In this document: in pieces, positions 6,621-9,079 of the stretch
Layout: each line of letters begins with the position of its first letter
Numbering within the stretch: position 1 is the stretch's first letter
NCBI GenBank assembly: GCA_028292785.1
Contig: JAQGLQ010000486.1
Location: 1 to 9,079, forward strand
Source: Noviherbaspirillum sp.
Lineage (GTDB): Bacteria > Pseudomonadota > Gammaproteobacteria > Burkholderiales > Burkholderiaceae
DNA length: 9,079 bases
Direction: 5' to 3'
Made by a program: the position numbers and the translations under genes
The notes under the pieces: generated by a model
What the model was told of the DNA's origin: nothing
The model's input: only the letters and a program-made list of their open reading frames with translations
Database searches by the model: none

Positions 6621-7424
6621 ATGAATGCCAATACCCCTGCCATCGAAAAAGTCCTGCAAAAAGCCACGCGCGAAACCGTTACCGACCTGTTCCGCTGGAC
6701 TGAAGACGTGTTCACGTTTACGACATCGAAGCCGGAAAATTATTCCTTTATCGCTGGCCAGTATGCCCGCCTTGGACTGGGCGAGGCGAGGGACATCATC
6801 TGGCGGGCGTATTCGATGACCTCGGCCCCGGCTTCCGACTATCTCGAGTTCTACGGGATTATCGTCCCTGGAGGACTTTTCACGACACAATTAAAGGCCT
6901 TGAAGCCCGGCGATCCGATCTGGATCGAAAAACAGCCCTACGGTTTCATGACTGCGGACCGCTTCACCGAAGGCGAGGATCTGTGGATGCTCGCGACAGG
7001 CACCGGCGTCGGGCCCTTCATATCGATGCTACGCGACCCCTATGTATGGCAGAGGTACCGCCGCCTGTTCCTGGTCCATTGCGTGCGCCATGCGGACGAA
7101 TTCGCTTATCGCGAGCAACTGGAGCAGCTTCAGGGGAATCCGCCCGGCGGAGCGGATTCCCCTGCAGTTTTGCACATCATACGGTCGACCACGCGCGAGC
7201 CGGCGACGCGACCCGGCCAGTTGCATGGAAGGATTACAGCCTTGCTCGACAACGGCGCTCTGGAAGATGCGGCAGGCACGCCCATCCATGAGACGTCTTC
7301 GCGCATCATGCTGTGCGGTAATCCGGACATGATTGAAGACACACGCAAGATCCTGCACGCGAGAGGACTGCGCCCGGTACGGCGATTGGTGCCTGGGCAT
7401 TTCCTGACAGAGAATTACTGGTAA
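6621..7424 (+). CDS. fpr: Ferredoxin/flavodoxin-NADP+ reductase
   Basis: This 267-residue FAD enzyme moves electrons between NADPH and ferredoxin or flavodoxin in the cytoplasm, supplying Fe-S and oxidative-stress functions. The FAD domain covers about 1-110 with the RAYS motif (62-65), the usual RxYS flavin site, and GGLFTTQL (84-91). The NADP domain shows GTGVGP (127-132) and CGNPDMI (232-238), and the C-terminus ends in Tyr-Trp as in E. coli Fpr. These are features of the bacterial FPR group. The ATG at 6621 has only a weak GGA 10 bases upstream; the upstream frame to 6468 overlaps serA and lacks family character. It is divergent from serA and converges on the fatty-acid gene with a 13-base gap. 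Odd: residues about 171-183 (QGNPPGGADSPAV) are encoded by a perfect 13-bp inverted repeat and may be an insertion relative to relatives. Confidence 0.93.
   Translation: MNANTPAIEKVLQKATRETVTDLFRWTEDVFTFTTSKPENYSFIAGQYARLGLGEARDIIWRAYSMTSAPASDYLEFYGIIVPGGLFTTQLKALKPGDPIWIEKQPYGFMTADRFTEGEDLWMLATGTGVGPFISMLRDPYVWQRYRRLFLVHCVRHADEFAYREQLEQLQGNPPGGADSPAVLHIIRSTTREPATRPGQLHGRITALLDNGALEDAAGTPIHETSSRIMLCGNPDMIEDTRKILHARGLRPVRRLVPGHFLTENYW
7131..7164. repeat. Perfect 13-bp inverted repeat inside fpr
   Basis: CAGGGGAATCCGC (7131-7143) and GCGGATTCCCCTG (7152-7164) are exact reverse complements around an 8-base loop. The element keeps the fpr frame and encodes a Gly/Pro-rich surface-loop-like segment in the NADP domain. 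The stem would be strong in RNA. It resembles a short palindromic repeat of the REP or MITE type, but only one copy is visible in this window. Confidence 0.7.
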
Positions 7425-7437
7425 GCCGGCCGGCCTG

Positions 7438-9079
7438 TCAATTAAAGCTGCGGCCTTCCGCCGCCAATCGCGCAAGCAGCGGTGCCGGCGTCCAGGCATT
7501 CCCATCGCGCCGCTGGAAGTATCTCTCCATTGCCGCAACCACATTCTTTAAACCGACCGAATCCGCGTAAAACATCGGCCCTCCGTGGAATAGCGGGAAG
7601 CCGTAGCCTTTCAGAAACACCATATCGATGTCGGATGCCCGCAACGCAATACCTTCCTCCAGAATGCGGGCGCCCTCGTTCACCAGCGTATATATCAGCC
7701 GCTCGACGATTTCCTGGTCCGCGATGGCGCGCCGCTTGATGCCGACATCGTTTCCGGCAAGGTCGCTCATGCGAAATGGGCCCAGCGCGAAGCCGAACTC
7801 TTCGATCGCCTTGTCCACCTGCGCCGGCAGCGCACCTTCCGCAAGCAGCAACCTGGCCTCGCGAAAATACTGCCCGATCATGCGGTTGCCAATGAAGCCA
7901 TCGCAAACACCGGATACCACGCCGGTTTTCTTCAGTCGCTTGGCCAGCGCCATGCCGGTTGTCAGCACGTCGGTCGCGGTTTTGTCGCCGCGCACGATCT
8001 CCATCAGTTTCGTGACGTTGACAGGGCTGAAGAAATGCAGGCCGATCACATCCTGCGGACGTCGGGTGAAATCCGCGATCCGATTGACGTCGAGCGACGA
8101 TGTGGCAGTCGCAAGGATGGCTCCCGGCTTCATGAACCGGTCGAGCCCGGTAAACACCTGCTCCTTGGCATCGATATTCTCGGAGACCGCTTCGACCACG
8201 ATATCGGCCTGGCTGATCTCATCATACGTGCGGGCGCCCTTGATCATACCGAGACGCTGATCAAGGCCGGCCTGGGTCAGCGCACCTTTCGCCATCATGC
8301 CTTCGTAGTTCTTGCGGATGGTCGCCAGTCCCTTGTCCAGCGATTCCTGTTCCATATCGAGCAGTGCCACCGGAATCCCTGCGTCGGCAATGCTCATCGC
8401 AATGCCCGTACCCAGGAAGCCGGCTCCGATGATGGCGGCTGTCTTGATAGGTCGAGCCGGGGTACCGACAGGCACACCCGGGATCTTGCCGACGGAGCGC
8501 TCGCTGAAGAATGCGTGACGCAACGCCTTGGACTCGGGTGTCTGCACCAGTTCCATAAAAAGCGAACGCTCGAATTTGAGCCCGCGCTCGAAATCCTGCG
8601 TGACGGCTGCCCACACCGCTTCCACGCATTTCAGCGGCGCGGGAAACCGCCCGGAAGATGCGGCCACCTTATTGCGCACGTCCTCAAATAGGGTTTCATA
8701 ATTCTGATGCACGATCCTGACATCACGCAACTTGGGCAAGGGACGGACATTGGCGATCCGTGCGGCGAAACTGATTGCGCCCGCAAGCAGATCGCCTTCA
8801 ATGAGCTGATCGAACATGCCAGTGCCGGCCAGTTTCTCCGACGACACCGGTGTGCCGGACACGATCATGTCGAGCGCCGTTTCGAGCCCAACCGCACGCG
8901 GCAGGCGCTGCGTGCCGCCCGCTCCCGGCAGGATGCCCAGCTTGACTTCCGGCAGGGCGATCTGGGCGCGCGGCGACGCGACACGGTAATGGCACCCAAG
9001 CGCAAGTTCCAGTCCGCCGCCCATGCACACCGAATGTACTGCGGCCACCACCGGCTTTGCGGATCGTTCGACTGCATCG
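7438..9079 (-). CDS. Multifunctional fatty-acid oxidation protein (enoyl-CoA hydratase / 3-hydroxyacyl-CoA dehydrogenase), 5' end cut off
   Basis: The frame runs off the right edge; 546 residues and the stop are visible and roughly the first 100 are missing. The protein performs two steps of beta-oxidation: hydration of 2-enoyl-CoA and NAD-dependent oxidation of L-3-hydroxyacyl-CoA. In visible numbering, the crotonase domain keeps GGGLELAL (20-27, catalytic Glu24) and LPEVKLG (42-48, catalytic Glu44). The dehydrogenase part has GAGFLG (218-223), HFFSP with catalytic His348, Glu360 in EIVRG, and CDGFIGNRM (392-400). The C-terminal domain contains [17 protein letters not shown] (490-506). FadB, FadJ and peroxisomal bifunctional enzymes share this order; the exact orthologue is undecided, so no symbol is given. 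Residues in the usual NTS motif read ATS (325-327). The gene probably has partners, such as a thiolase, beyond the edge. Confidence 0.93.
   Translation of the reverse strand, partial: DAVERSAKPVVAAVHSVCMGGGLELALGCHYRVASPRAQIALPEVKLGILPGAGGTQRLPRAVGLETALDMIVSGTPVSSEKLAGTGMFDQLIEGDLLAGAISFAARIANVRPLPKLRDVRIVHQNYETLFEDVRNKVAASSGRFPAPLKCVEAVWAAVTQDFERGLKFERSLFMELVQTPESKALRHAFFSERSVGKIPGVPVGTPARPIKTAAIIGAGFLGTGIAMSIADAGIPVALLDMEQESLDKGLATIRKNYEGMMAKGALTQAGLDQRLGMIKGARTYDEISQADIVVEAVSENIDAKEQVFTGLDRFMKPGAILATATSSLDVNRIADFTRRPQDVIGLHFFSPVNVTKLMEIVRGDKTATDVLTTGMALAKRLKKTGVVSGVCDGFIGNRMIGQYFREARLLLAEGALPAQVDKAIEEFGFALGPFRMSDLAGNDVGIKRRAIADQEIVERLIYTLVNEGARILEEGIALRASDIDMVFLKGYGFPLFHGGPMFYADSVGLKNVVAAMERYFQRRDGNAWTPAPLLARLAAEGRSFN

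Noticed and set aside
7425..7434. GCCGGCCGGC palindrome between the convergent stops as a bidirectional terminator
   Set aside because: It has no loop and no T-run; a 10-base GC palindrome alone is weak evidence.
7628..8260. 210-residue plus-strand frame opposite the fatty-acid gene
   Set aside because: It is a Ser/Arg/Pro-rich antisense shadow of a gene with clear catalytic motifs.

Overview
The window looks like chromosomal DNA from a beta-proteobacterium, most likely Burkholderiales and possibly Oxalobacteraceae. This rests on moderately high GC, GC-rich third codon positions, a beta/gamma-type SerA and ferredoxin-NADP reductase, and a fused enoyl-CoA hydratase/3-hydroxyacyl-CoA dehydrogenase. 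The genus is inferred from general resemblance only. I see no phage, IS, CRISPR, tRNA or rRNA sequence.

Left part (1-4923): after a 5' region of about 350 bases lies a co-directional cluster on the + strand. It holds a PrkA/YeaG AAA+ kinase-like protein (354-2300), a YhbH/YeaH DUF444 protein with a von Willebrand A-like MIDAS motif (2346-3503), and a SpoVR/YcgB protein (3529-4923). Gaps are 45 and 25 bases, each downstream start has its own ribosome-binding site, and the three are almost certainly one operon. In E. coli the homologues are stationary-phase/starvation genes; here a near-perfect sigma-S-type extended -10 (CTATACTTAA) sits about 85 bases before prkA, which suggests the same control. 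All three proteins have lengths closer to the Bacillus PrkA/YhbH/SpoVR forms than to the E. coli ones, and PrkA carries a Cys/His cluster that I recall in the Bacillus form but not in E. coli YeaG. A possible divergent gene may run off the left edge.

Middle (4924-5318): this stretch is not empty. It holds a probable 44-residue membrane protein gene on the - strand (4999-5133), with a perfect TATAAT box upstream, two adjacent palindromes lying over the promoter region, and the hairpin terminator of serA.

Right part (5319-9079): serA (- strand, serine biosynthesis) is divergent from fpr (+ strand, ferredoxin/flavodoxin-NADP+ reductase), with a 102-base intergenic region. fpr converges, with only 13 bases between stop codons, on a fatty-acid beta-oxidation multifunctional gene (- strand) whose 5' end lies beyond the right edge. 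A perfect 13-bp inverted repeat is embedded in the fpr reading frame.

The most promising less-described items are the small membrane-protein gene with its palindromic control region, the palindrome inside fpr, and the starvation-type PrkA-YhbH-SpoVR system in a non-sporulating lineage.
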